NCBI GenBank assembly: GCA_039000515.1 | Contig: JBCFYV010000001.1 | Span: forward strand, 65,751,919-65,815,918 | From: Timema cristinae | Taxonomy: Eukaryota; Arthropoda; Insecta; Phasmatodea; Timematidae | Reading direction: 5' to 3' | Length of the DNA: 64,000 bases | Position numbers and translations under genes: made by a program | Shown here: in pieces, positions 14,575 through 26,498 of the stretch | How the letters are laid out: every line of letters begins with the position of its first letter | Numbering within the stretch: the stretch's first letter is position 1 | Notes under the pieces: generated by a model | What the model was told of the DNA's origin: nothing | What the model saw: the letters and a program-made list of their open reading frames with translations, nothing else | Databases searched by the model: none

Positions 14575-14930
14575 TGAGTCTTTATAAATTAAAACCTGCC
14601 AATATATAGGGTCAGGCATTTTCTCTATAACTTAAAACATGCCCATAAAAGGTAATACATTCTGGAACACGATGTCAGGGACTAATGAGAATAAGGCAAG
14701 ACAGATGTGCGAGAAAGAGGAAAGGAGTCACATAATGTCAAACCAGAGCCCTGCTAGATTACTTTAGTCTATGTTTATCCCCTGCCGAGCAGGTATATAC
14801 TCGTTACACATACACACAATCACGCTGAGTGGATGCTTTGGAGAGATCGTTTATGGCCCGTGATCCAGGTTCACAAAACAGGCCGTCAAATGGTTAGTAG
14901 AACTCTAGCGTTTAGTCCATAATGCTACGA
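14575..14930. other. Right flank of the 56-bp array
   Basis: Non-coding sequence between the last 56-bp unit (broken at TCTAGAACC) and the resumption of LINE A. Nothing is recognised in it. Confidence 0.35.
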
Positions 14931-16015
14931 CGTGGTTGTGTACAAATGAACAATATGAATGTGAGAGTGCTGCTATAGGTTGAAGATACCGTATTATTGG
15001 CTGAGAATAAAAGTGACTTGCAGAATTCATTAAATCGTTTAATATGGTGACAGGCAGAATAATTCTTGGTATAAATGCATCAAAAACTAAGGTGATAGTT
15101 TTTAATAAGGACAGATCTGGATGATTGTCAGCTAAGTAAAATGGAACATTGTTTTATAAATGTGAAGTGTGGGTTTGTCAGGAGAAGGGAATGATGTTTC
15201 TAAGAAATGTGTGGAAAACTCATATGGACTTACTACTCGACACAGAAAACATTGCATCTTGTAGCCAAGCACTGCAATTGATCTAGAGTTTGAAAAGTGA
15301 AGGAGTGAGAGCAGTGTTTTAGTACAGTCAGTACCAAATGGCGAATGAGACACAAGTCCTTCATTGTAAATAGTTGGTTGGTTTAGCACTCTTATTTGAA
15401 GTCATTTTAAAAACACTTTATGTACCTTGTATTTAAAGTTGATTAGGGATCTGTAATGTTTGTCAAAAAAGGTAAAAATAAAGTAAAAACATTCTACACC
15501 AAACTATTGAACTTATGTGCCCCCCTCATAAACTGACAGAACGTCAAGATAACGACTGATGACGTTGTCATTGGTCTCCCCCTTCAGTATTTGACATTAT
15601 TTCCACATTCAATGTTTACTGTGTTGAGCAGTAGTCAGTAATGAATGGTTACTGAAGTAGTAGTCAGTAATGAAAGGCTGCTGAAGTAGTAGTCATTAAT
15701 GAATGGGGACTGAAGGAGTGCGGTTTGAAAGGGAAACCAAGAGGTCAGTGTGAGAGAAGGGTCTTACGTTGTTTTGGACATGTGAGAGGATGAGTGTGGA
15801 TCGAGTGACGAAGAAAATATATGAAGGTAGAGTGGGTGTATCAAAAGATGTTGTAGACAAATGTGTGAAAAAGAGACATATTAAGAGTTATAAGAATAAA
15901 GAGCATGTATGACTCGGTGTAAGGATGTTGTTGAAGTGAAGGAAGTATACAAGGTTAGACAAGTGTGGAGAAAATCGGTGAGCATGGATTATTATGTGCC
16001 GACTTGTTTTTGGAG
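14931..16015 (+). pseudogene. LINE A, reverse transcriptase C-terminal part
   Basis: The text starts with the catalytic region EDTVLLAENKSDLQNSL (14984; usual form ADDTVLLAE, here VED). It continues with ASKTKVIVF near 15078 and, much further on, RVLRCFGHVRG near 15757 and KKRHIKSYKNKEH near 15869, which are typical of LINE ORF2 C-termini. All are frameshifted. It begins where the 5.3-5.8 kb piece leaves off, so both probably belong to one LINE split by the array-bearing insertion. Confidence 0.75.
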
Positions 16016-18447
16016 CTAGATGCAGTGTACGATTAGTACATTCTGACGTTCCCTGAACAACTATAAATTAGTACTGGATAATCTTTCCAGTAGTGGGCTA
16101 CTAATGATGTAACCCAAACGTGCAATAGTTATATTATTAACTATTAATGCTCATCAGGAGGGAGTGGGAAATGTGCAACTCAACTTCCCACAAGAGAAAA
16201 TAAAATACAAGTGAGAGAAAGGAAAGAACACTTGGATAGTGACATGTAAAAGGATAATATTGAATTGGAGATTATCCTGGTTTGGTATTAAAGTAAATCA
16301 GGTTTTATTTTCCATCTCATATCGAAAAATACAAGTTCACCTCAAGCGGTCCTAAGGTAATTTTAAATAAAAGTTATGGGATAGGATTAAATAGATTAAA
16401 TAACTACCATTTTACTTTCATCACAATCATTTATTATTATATGAATGGAAGACAAACACAAGTTTATAAAAAAATACCCTACATATTTGAAACTATATAG
16501 TAACAGTATTTATTAAACTATCTATCTTTGTATGCATACAACGGGGAATGATGTACAGGTATACTATTCCTACAGGTGTGTGAACAAATGAATAATAGTT
16601 CAGATAGCCAGTGCTGACATTCAATATTGTGACATTACAAGACATTACAACCAAAAAACATTATATCTCTGATGCTACCTAAAGTTTGTAACAACAAACT
16701 AAAACAGGAACTTCCAAATTTGTGCTTGACTCTAATTTAAGTACTTGATTTTATAAAACTATGGTTTGATTGACAAAATTATTAATTATAAAAACTCAAA
16801 TAATTATATTTATTTAAGTAAATTATGTTGGATAAATGAATTTCTTGATTATTTGGACATTCATTTTTTTTTGTACAAAACCTTCTGAAATTAAGCTCTC
16901 TTTTTTCTCCATGGTTTGTTGGTTTTCATGTCAAATATTGCCAAATTGTAGAACAAACAATAATGTTGTTCAAGGACTTGTTTTTGTACTAAACACTACA
17001 AAGAGAACACCAAGAACACAAATGTGGTGTAAGGCCCAACATTTCATATGAAATGGCAAAGAAAAGTGGGAAACTAGGTTCTAATTAATGGCTATGGGTA
17101 TTATATAACGACAATCTATATTTTAAAATAAGGCTCGGAATGTCATTTGTTTCTTTTACTTATTTAATTTAAATTTTCATAAGAACAAAGTGATTGACAT
17201 TTATTTTAAAACAATTTGCATAACATACCATACCACATTTAGAAGTAAAATTAGACATATTTGAAGTTTTTACCAATGTAATTACGTAACTAGAGGTTGA
17301 TGAGTATTCGAATTTTGAGCTCAAGCCTTAAACAGATGCTTGGGCTCAAAACAACATAGTCTGGAACAAATAAATTTGAGCTCATATATCCCTAGAAAGT
17401 ACACTTATGCTTATAGGTAAGTATTATATTCTGATAATAGTTTTGAGATTTTATTTTTACCATTTAAAAAAAATATTTGTAACTTTTTTCCCTATTGGTA
17501 TCAACTTTCTTAACATTTGGAAAATTTAGCTGGGTTGTTTGAATAGAACAATAGGTGGGCATAATCCATAAAATTATAATGCACGTCCTTATATTTACCA
17601 TGAAGTTTTCAATCATTTGGTTGAATAGAAACCACATTAAAAACTTTAATCTATAAAACTTAAGATCCAAAAACAATCAAGATAAAATATAATCAATATT
17701 TGGTATACAATAGTCAATCAAATTTATACATCTTATTAGTAGCCCCAAAAATATTCAGGGGGATGGCTTAAAGTTGAGTTATTGTTGTAATGCCCAAACA
17801 TGAGAGAAGCATTATAAAATTTAGAACAAAACTTGAATTTGCTTTAACACAGGCTAAGAGGAATTTTAAAAATCTTAGGTACTTCTAACATGTTTCAGTC
17901 ATTATAATTAAAAGTTGAGAAGGCTTTATTTTATTGTCAAGACATGCCTTTTGTGCCAAATAAACATAATGAATAAAAGGTAAAGGGGAATTAAAATAAT
18001 TAAATGTATCAATTTTTATCAAATACTTTTCCTAATTTAAATTGTAGCAAAGTATATGAAACATGTTTTGGAGATTATTAATAAAAACTAGTCAAGCAAG
18101 GGTGTGCATTTACAAATATTTCTAATTCAGCTAGATAAAATACATCGAGTAACAAATTGCGGCAAACAATGGCAGAAATGTGTATATGAGTAAGAGCAGT
18201 TAGGGCTTTATAAACAAGTTTTCTTTCAATGGCAGTTTATCTGTGTATGATATTATGTTGGTGTTGTGGAGTGCTAGGAGATAATTAAGTACAATATTTT
18301 GGTTAAATTATAGCAGATTTGTGTACATTTCAATTCACTTGTGAGTTTTTCTGTTGTTGTTATTAATAGCGTTAACTCAAGTGAGATATAAACCTCGACC
18401 TTTCTATCATCATCTTTATTATTGGTAACATATTGAATAAACCATGT
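16016..18447. other. AT-rich non-coding stretch
   Basis: No coding homology or repeat structure recognised. A short imperfect inverted repeat (TGAGCTCAAGC ... GCTTGGGCTCA) lies at about 17318-17350. The small ORFs here have composition typical of AT-rich noise. Confidence 0.4.
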
Positions 18448-18448
18448 A

Positions 18449-18690
18449 CCCACTTTAGTGGCCGCATGGTTTAAGGCGCTACTCTCATAGTAGTAGACTA
18501 GACCACCAATGCCAGGGAGCTCAAGTGTACTGAGTGGTTTTCCAAGATGGTAAGTTCCACGCTCTTTCTCCATACAAATGTGAGTACATTTTCTATAAAT
18601 ATAACCTTCCTAATCACAAAAACCAATAGCGTAATTAATACAAAAATGTATAGGGTAGTAAACGGTAGTAAGACACAATGCTAAAAATAA
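18449..18690 (+). mobile_element. tRNA-derived SINE family A
   Basis: The 5' part TTTAGTGGCCGCATGGTTTA is tRNA-like. It is followed by the family body (CCAATGCCAGGGAGCTCAAG, a GGTTTTCC segment, CATACAAATGTGAGTAC) and the tail GGTAGTAAGACACAATGCT. It matches copies at 20041, 25241, 27587 and 60028. It is partly deleted around the B box. Confidence 0.75.
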
Positions 18691-18699
18691 AATTAAAAA

Positions 18700-20030
18700 G
18701 TAAAATATGTGTTCTATATTTGAACATATTTTATTAGAAATGGGATGTTCAAATCTCAAATTAGGCCTTCAAATGAATTCACAATTTATACAATTTGTTA
18801 AAATGATTTATGACTTATAATTTTTAGATTATTTTAAGTACATACTCTCTTAATAAGATATAAATAATGTTTCCTCATAATACACATTTAATCAAACTTA
18901 TCACATATATTACTGTAGACAAGTCTTTATCTAGTATCTTCACTGTGTGATAGCTTTCAACCATGCTTAATGTAAGGAGAAAAATAATAAGCTAATAGCT
19001 TTATTTACTGTGACAAAATTGTGTAGCCTTCTGGCATGTAACGTCGTCGTTCCACCAATTTTATATTTCTCCCCCACTGCACCAAGAAAACCAAATGTCA
19101 CTGTATACATATTTTATTATGAAAACAACTAAAGACAATGTTAAAATAATAGTTAATGTATGATCTTAATTAACATAAGTTGTCTATAGTGCTATTGTAA
19201 TGGAAAATTTATTTACATTTCTTTGCTTTGTGTGTATTAAACAGCAATTACATATTTTGCATTCACAGATAACAATTATATTTATAATATAAAACTAAAA
19301 AAAAAAAAAAAAACACACAATTTTTACAAATTTGAACACACTTTAAATTCACTTGTCTTTAAGCAATCCCACTTTTTAACACATTTTTCACAGCCTGAAG
19401 ATTCAACCATAAATTAACATATTATTTGTTAATTTCATAAGCCACCAATACATTTTAGTTTAAATTTATGAGCGACTGAACATTTAAAATTCCAACCATA
19501 TTCTAAGCTCAATGCTGTCAAATGGTGTACTTTAGAGGTTTATGTTTTATTATTGCTAGGATTTTTTGATATTACACTAGTCTCAATAACTCAACATTCT
19601 GTTTAACTCAACACCTGCACGTACACACAGTTGTTGGTGCCAGTCATCACAATCCAAGGCCATTAAACTGTATAACCTCTCTGTTATTTGTATAACTCGA
19701 GTGGAACAGTCATGCTGTGGTGTTTTTACAAGTTCTGTGTTTGATAGTTTTCCATTTTAGTTATGTGTTATTCGAATCAATACAATAGTAAACGTAAAGT
19801 ACTGTACATCATTTCTGTATATTACATGTATGTATATACACCATTATATTAACACATAATATACTGTAGTGTGTTTCGTCCTTGTTTAGTAAACATGCAT
19901 TGTGTGCAAGTTCATCTGTAAAACTTGGCACCATCTCAGTCCACATTAGGTGGAAATTCTGAAACTCTACTGTGTTATAAAATGTTATTAGTTTTGATGC
20001 AAATAATAAATTATCAATTATGTTCATAAG
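18700..20030. other. AT-rich non-coding stretch
   Basis: No gene seen. A poly-A run of about 18 lies near 19296-19313. Nothing else is recognised. Confidence 0.4.
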
Positions 20031-20040
20031 AAAGTTAACA

Positions 20041-20280
20041 CCTGCTTCGGTGGCTGCATGGTCTAAGGCGTCACTCTTGTGTTAGATTAGACTGCCAAAG
20101 ACAGGGAGATCGAGGTTTGAATCCCAGTCAGGTGTACTGAGGATGGTTTTCTACTCTCCCTCCACACAAATGCAGGTGCACTTTCTCTAAATTCAACTTT
20201 TCTCATCATAAATTATTATTGTAGTTAGTAAATAAGTGTATAACTGAAAAAGGTCGTAAAATGCAACACTAAATAAAGTA
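20041..20280 (+). mobile_element. tRNA-derived SINE family A
   Basis: A well-preserved copy with an A-box-like GGTGGCTGCATGGTCTAAGG, a Pol III B-box GGTTTGAATCCC (about 20115), the family body with CTCTCCCTCCACACAAATGC, and a degraded tail GGTCGTAAAATGCAACACT. Confidence 0.8.
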
Positions 20281-20739
20281 AACTAAGGCTATATTGCCAT
20301 TAAGAATGACATCCCAGCATGCAATCTGTTTAGATAGTTTAGGATTGAAATATTATGTAAACCTTGTACCATCAGAAGAAATGAACTTAGATAGTGGTTG
20401 TTATTTATTTAGCCAGTAAGATTTATTGTGAAAACCAAGACCGGTCGGTCGCCTGTAGATTGCACTGATCTGTGTTGATACAAACAACGTTTCATCACCA
20501 AATAGCATATGCTATAGCAAGACAATGAAGGGCAGAAAGCGAAATTTGCTTTAAATACAAAAACTACTTTCACATATTCATTCGGTCTGCGGCTGTCACT
20601 TTTTAGAGTTAGTTTGAATATTTCTAAAATAATACTAATAATAGGGTAACATTTTATAACTGCTGACCAAAAGGCTCTTCCAACCATGTTCTAATATCAG
20701 TAAAACCATTGTTGTAGAAGACCACTTTAAAATCGTCTA

Positions 20740-21180
20740 GATGCATCTAGTTGTAAAAAAAACATAAGGTCAAGATCACTCTAAAATGTTTCAAGGGGAA
20801 TCCAAATTTCAAATCTCTCTAGAGGAGGACAACTTTAAAGAAATCAGATTTTTTTTTTTTTAATTCTTTATAAGAACTACTCAAAATAGCTTCTAAAGGC
20901 ATCTAATTTTCAAAAATTTGTTGAAGGAGGACCACTCCAAATAACCGATAGAAGCATTCTAATTTTAAAAAATTTGTGGAGAAGATTACTAATAAAAAAA
21001 ATTTCATATTCAAAAATTGTGAGGAGGATCACTCCAAATAGCTTTTAGGGAAATCCAATTTTCAAACCTTTATCAGGGAAAGGTGGGAAGTCAAATCCCC
21101 CAAAAAATTGTGTTTTTTTTACTTACCCCCCGCCCCCAATCCCCTGTACAAATAAGGGTCCTTCACCACTGCTAAAAATC
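20740..21180 (+). repeat. Interspersed repeat R1, plus copy
   Basis: Contains several degenerate repetitions of GGAGGACCACTCCAAATAGC and CTAATTTTCAAAAATTTG, then CCCCCCGCCCCCAATCCC and AAATAAGG, ending in a CACCACTG motif. A second plus copy at about 31640-31920 has the same ending order. No coding capacity was seen. Confidence 0.5.
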
Positions 21181-21590
21181 ATCAAAGAATTTTAACATTC
21201 TCGATTGAATTTCTAAACTGCTATGAACATTTAGAGCACCGCATTTGATGAAACTTTCTTCGATGAGACTTACAGCTAAACTTTAAAAACATTTGAAGAA
21301 ATTAATTAAAAATCCTATCAGTTAAACAAAGACCAGTATTTCGATAGTAAGCCGCCAGCTAAGAAAACAAATACTTTTCAGAAATAACGAAAAATTAAAT
21401 TCATGTAAATGTGTCAATTCCTTATTTCAAGGTACTGTCAAACGATTTTTAAAAAAAGTTACAACCAAAGATAATGTTTTAATTTGACATTGACATAGGC
21501 GATTTCAGTTTTATCAATTTTTTTCTGTTTTAAGAAATTAGAAGGAGAAATAAGGTGGTTTTATTTAGATGCTTATTTTATCACACTTTC

Positions 21591-21682
21591 AGGACTGGGA
21601 TTCGAATCCCAATTTCTCCGATAGCAGCAGGCCAATCTAACACGAGAGTGACGCCTTAGACCATCCGAACACCGAAGTGGGC
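21591..21682 (-). mobile_element. SINE family A, 5' fragment
   Basis: The reverse complement reads a tRNA-like head with TGGTCTAAGGCGTCACTC and a B box GGGATTCGAATCCC. Only the head survives; the body and tail are missing. Confidence 0.7.
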
Positions 21683-21699
21683 ATTGATCCTTAATTTTC

Positions 21700-22450
21700 C
21701 TCTATACTTAGCCCACATACTTTATATAAGCGAATGGTTGGTATTACAGTTTCACTTCAACTTTGGTTTGTAAAATAGATTATAAACAGTAATTAATGTC
21801 TGACTTAATGAAAAGTACATCATTCGTTAATGAATTAAACACCCTTTGTTTGGACTTGTTTTGTTTAGTGACGACTGGTGTGGGAATGTCTTGTGTGTCA
21901 GTCGGAGCGAGGTAACAGATGGGAGCGGCCTAACCAACTCTTGGCTCTACCCCTCTATAGTTCAGAGTTCTGTCCAGAGATAGCTCTAGTAACAAGGGGA
22001 GAGATTTAAGCGTTACAGCCTCTAAGTAGATAACAAATTACTCGATAATTAAGATTTGGATTATAAATATTTTTATAGTAAATTGGTCTTGACGAATCTA
22101 AAAGTCAAAACTCCTTTTATAAAAAGTCTAAAAGCTGTGTTATTACATTTTTTAGGCTGTGTCAAAAATAGTCGATTTTAGCATATGTTCACAAATGATA
22201 AAAAATAAAGTAAAAAACAAAAAAGTTAGAAGCCGGTCTGACTTTTACATCCTTTCTTTACCAAATAAAACAAGTTCCTTGTTCGTGTGATGTATTTATG
22301 AGGCTGTATAGGTTATGTAAGTTGGTCACGCAAACCAGCAAATACATCGCTCTAAAATAGGCTCTTAAGAGTCAAACCCTGTGGTCCGATACTTGTCAGG
22401 TCCCATGGCTGCCGGAATAAGGAGATTAAACCTGTACCAAATATTTTTAA
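21700..22450. other. Non-coding stretch downstream of SUMF1
   Basis: No ORF of interest and no recognised repeat. It lies just past the SUMF1 3' end on the minus strand. Confidence 0.35.
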
Positions 22451-22457
22451 TTTGAAA

Positions 22458-22463
22458 TTTATT
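22458..22463 (-). terminator. Candidate SUMF1 polyadenylation signal
   Basis: AATAAA on the minus strand lies about 90 nt past the SUMF1 stop, in AT-rich sequence. The position fits a short 3' UTR. No transcript evidence is available. Confidence 0.4.
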
Positions 22464-22550
22464 CAAACTCTTGAATCTAGAATAATTTTTGTGAGTTGAG
22501 GAACCATTATATAAAAACCAAATACACGGCTAGTTGTGGCTGTACACACG

Positions 22551-22733
22551 TCAGGCATGTGGTTGTAGGTATTCAGGTAAAGTACTAGCTGCACATCGAA
22601 AACCCAAGTTGCCGGCTGAGCTATCTGGTGTGTTTTGACTCCGGGCGGCACAGCGGTAGCGGTAACAATAGCTCTGGTGGCACAAATAGGAGCCACCTTT
22701 CTTCACCTTATCCGTGCCACTTGCAGGGCCAGT
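22551..22733 (-). CDS. SUMF1: SUMF1 terminal coding exon 4
   Basis: This exon holds 60 codons plus the TGA stop (22553-22551), with acceptor CTGTGTAG|ACTGGC. It encodes the C-terminal catalytic segment [19 protein letters not shown], then [20 protein letters not shown] and a short divergent tail. The two redox cysteines lie here. The longest ATG-started ORF over this stretch is in a different frame, so this exon is easy to miss. Confidence 0.94.
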   Translation of the reverse strand, partial: TGPASGTDKVKKGGSYLCHQSYCYRYRCAARSQNTPDSSAGNLGFRCAASTLPEYLQPHA

Positions 22734-25700
22734 CTACACAGTAAACATATCTTTAAATGTATAATTTGATGAAGTTGGAATTGTTTGTTTACATTTTTGA
22801 AGCATCAGAAAATTACGAATTTTCCGACAATATAAACAATAAAATATTATTTAATTATATTGAAAGAACATGCATTTAAAGAACACAACTTGGTTTCGAC
22901 AGTTTAAATGCCTATATATATCTAAAAATGCACTTAAGAGTTATGAAAACAAATGTCAATTTCCTCTAAGCAACATTGGCGTTCAATATTAACCAACACT
23001 ATTTCTGTATTTGATATATTTTACTAAACAAACACATGAGAGTTTATTAAAATTTCTTTCTAAACTGAAATTAGCTTGAGCACAAGGCTGTGGATTGCAT
23101 GTGATCCATAATTTATGGTTCTAGATCCACCTAAAAGATGGCTCGCCCCATTAACATTTATCAGATAAATCTTTATAAGTAAATCAGTCACAAATGCTAG
23201 TTAGGGTGATTCTTTCAAAAAGTTAACTCTATTTTTAAATTGAGCTGTATCAGAACTCGTCTAGACTATACCTGACATGGCATTCAAAATCTCAACAATT
23301 ATGTGCTCAAGCTAATCTACTGTTCCTCTATGCTACTAAGTTGTGTTGTAAATGGACCTTGGAGATGTGAACGCAATATAAAGTGGTTCTAGACAAAGTG
23401 AAACATCGCATCATTGTGTGATTCTCTGTAGCCCTCATTAGAAGACACTGACATTGTGATGAGTGAGATCAGAAAATGTAAAAACACTATTTCGTTCATC
23501 CCAAATTCCCTGTCAAGTGAAGTATATACACCTCAATACCTGGTTAGAGAGCAATCTAGGCATGTGCAAGATTGACATTTCTTGTGAGGTCCAAGATCAG
23601 GAACAAAAATATACTATTCTGGATGAGAACATGAAATCTTAAATCTCTAGTTTCAGAATAGTATCAAAAATTTAAATTCTCATTTATCTTTATGGTGTTT
23701 ATTTATGTAGAGCAAAATACATTTAGTATTAGGGCTGAATTTTTCAAATTGCAGTAAACAATGGATTGTGTTTACATCTGACTATGGTCAAATTATTAGT
23801 CATCTAAATTATATTAATAAATCTAAGAGTTTATCTGTCACGATATCTATTGCGCAACAGGTTTGAAATTTTAAAACTGTGTGTACCTCAAAGCTGGAAT
23901 TTTAAATTTTTATTAAATTTCAAAAATGTATTAAAATTAAGAGATTTTGTGTGTCTATTTGAATCAAATAAAAGCATTGTCTGAGGTACTTCTGTTAAAA
24001 TATAATAAAGCATGCTATATATTAATTGGCTCTGTAAACAAGTTTTATTCTATTACCAGTTTGTATATGTGTGGAAGGATATGATTACCGAAATAAATTA
24101 TATTATTATAGTTTTGTGGCGTTTTGCTAACTGATAATTAAGTAGAAAGGCTGAAACTTTGCTGTTGTTTGAAGATGGTACAGTATTTTGGTTACAATTT
24201 TAGTTAAAAGAGCGCCAAATAAATATAACTGTCCCAAATCTTGGTTTGAAAACAAAATAACTTTTTTTTAGCTACAGCTATATGATATTTTAGGAGTTGT
24301 GCACCCCTCTAGAACGATTGTGTATATGATTTACCAGTTATTTAGCTTTTCGAAGATAACTAGTGATACAACCTTGTAAATAACATTTAGCATCTATAGT
24401 TTTTACAGTCCATGTAACTACTCGTAAGTTTGTATGATTAACAATGTTTTCCATGCATGCTGTAATTTGGTCTTCTCCTGGTGCCTTGTAGTTCTCAATC
24501 TTTCTCATTGCCTTCTTCACATTCTCTTCTATTACTTCAATATAAGATTCTTCCTCTTCTGTTTGCTCTTCTCCGAACGTCACATTTGAGTTAGAATAGT
24601 TTAGCAGCTCCCCAGCTCCACATTCTAGTATATTTTCATCACCATTGAGGTTCCATAATAATGATTAATTAATTAATTATTATTATTATCATTATTATCG
24701 TCGTCATCATCACCACGTCTTACTACCCGTTCGGGTTATACGCACTTACACTAATGTGTAATGGTAGGGTGATTGTGAGATGAAATGAAGGACCTACAGT
24801 TTAACGTGGGATCCGAACCACGGTGGAGGTCTGGCATTCCACACATTCACAAGATGTGATTAATATCGTATTGTCAGAGGTGAAGGAAGGGTTTGGAAAT
24901 CAGATAAATCTGTACCGAGACCGAGGATTGAACCCCGGCCGCCAGCACAGAAGTCTGACACCTTACCCCTAGACCACCAGGTGACCTCCATAATAAGTCA
25001 ATAATCATTTTACATCTTTGCATTCAAATATGATGCATGAACACAAATGTGTGTATAAACTTTAATGAACACAACTGAAACATGGATTATGACTGGTTTG
25101 TAATTGAGGCTAAGGACTTATAAGTGAACACCAATTAAACATTTAAATATGGTTTTGAAAGTAATTTTCCTTAGAGGAATGTAATAAAATTCCTAGGATC
25201 ATCATAAACTCTCACAAGTTTGAAACGACAAATTTGTTTTTATCACAGCATCTTAATATCCGTCCGGGTTACACGATTATGTAGTAATTATGCGAGTGGT
25301 TTTAGGGAATAATAAGGCTATATTTAAAAGAGGTGTGCCTGCATTTGTGTGGTGGGAGTGTAGAAAGCCATTTTGGAAAAACCACCCTCAATACACCCAA
25401 GATTCGATCCTCGATCTCCCCATCATTGGCAGTCTAGTCTACTGCGATAGTAGCACATTAGACCACGTGGCCATCAAAGCAGGTAGCGACCATGTTCCTA
25501 TCCTCTCGTCCTCAAAAGAAAAAAATTGTTGATTGCATTGTGATATGGGTACAGGAAAGGGTCAAAGAGTTGTGATAACATGGCCACTGCCACACACACT
25601 TGTTCAAGATTACAACTCTCTGTTTACTAATTCTCCTATATACCACTCTTGTAATGGCATGGCAGCAAGCACTGTACCAAGCCAGAGCAGGTGTCTTGCT

Positions 25701-26464
25701 AAGTTTTCCCGAACAATCAATGTCCGAGCTGTCGGGTGTACTGAGGGTGGTTTTTACAAAATTGTTTTCCACTCTCCCTTCACGTAAATGTGAGTACTCT
25801 TCCTCTAACAGGGTGTCAGACAAACTATATTTTAAAATTCCCTGACTTTTCCAGGTTTTCCAGAGACAATTTCCAACTTTTCCAGTAGCTAAATGTTACA
25901 AACATTATTTTGTTAGGATCGCAAATTAAATAATGTAATTATATTTCTAGACACATACATAATCTGAAATTGTATAACTCAATGATGGAGTTAAAGAATT
26001 TCAGTCTAAAGTAATGGGCTATTGTAGCCTATATACGTGTGATCTAAGTTAGATTTCAGTTAGATCATACTGAGTATACTGGTACAGTTTAAAATTGCTT
26101 GCAGACACATTATTTTAGTTTTGTCTTCCAATAGTGTAATCAAATTCCCTCATATGCGCAAAGACATGACAACTTTACCTAGAAACGCGCAGAGAGGGGT
26201 ATAAAGATGACGCAAAAATCACATGTTGCCCGAATGAGTAGTGAGATGCGGTGTTAAATAATATATTATTTGATGAACTATCATTGTAGTTAATAGTGTC
26301 AAAGACTAATGCTATCTTAGGCTCATTTAACTCACTACATTTTCTTGAAGAAGATTTCAAGTGCTTTTGAAAGGAAAACAAGTTAACATTTGACAAGTGA
26401 CTATTCCAAAAGAGCCATACTCACAATGTGAATATACCGATGATGATGATAATAATAATAATAA

Positions 26465-26498
<34 letters not shown>

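Noticed and set aside
20041..20135. Possible tRNA genes at SINE heads (also 24970, 27590, 47911, 60030, 61415)
   Set aside because: They have A- and B-box resemblance but no complete cloverleaf. They are followed by a shared SINE body and tail with TSDs.
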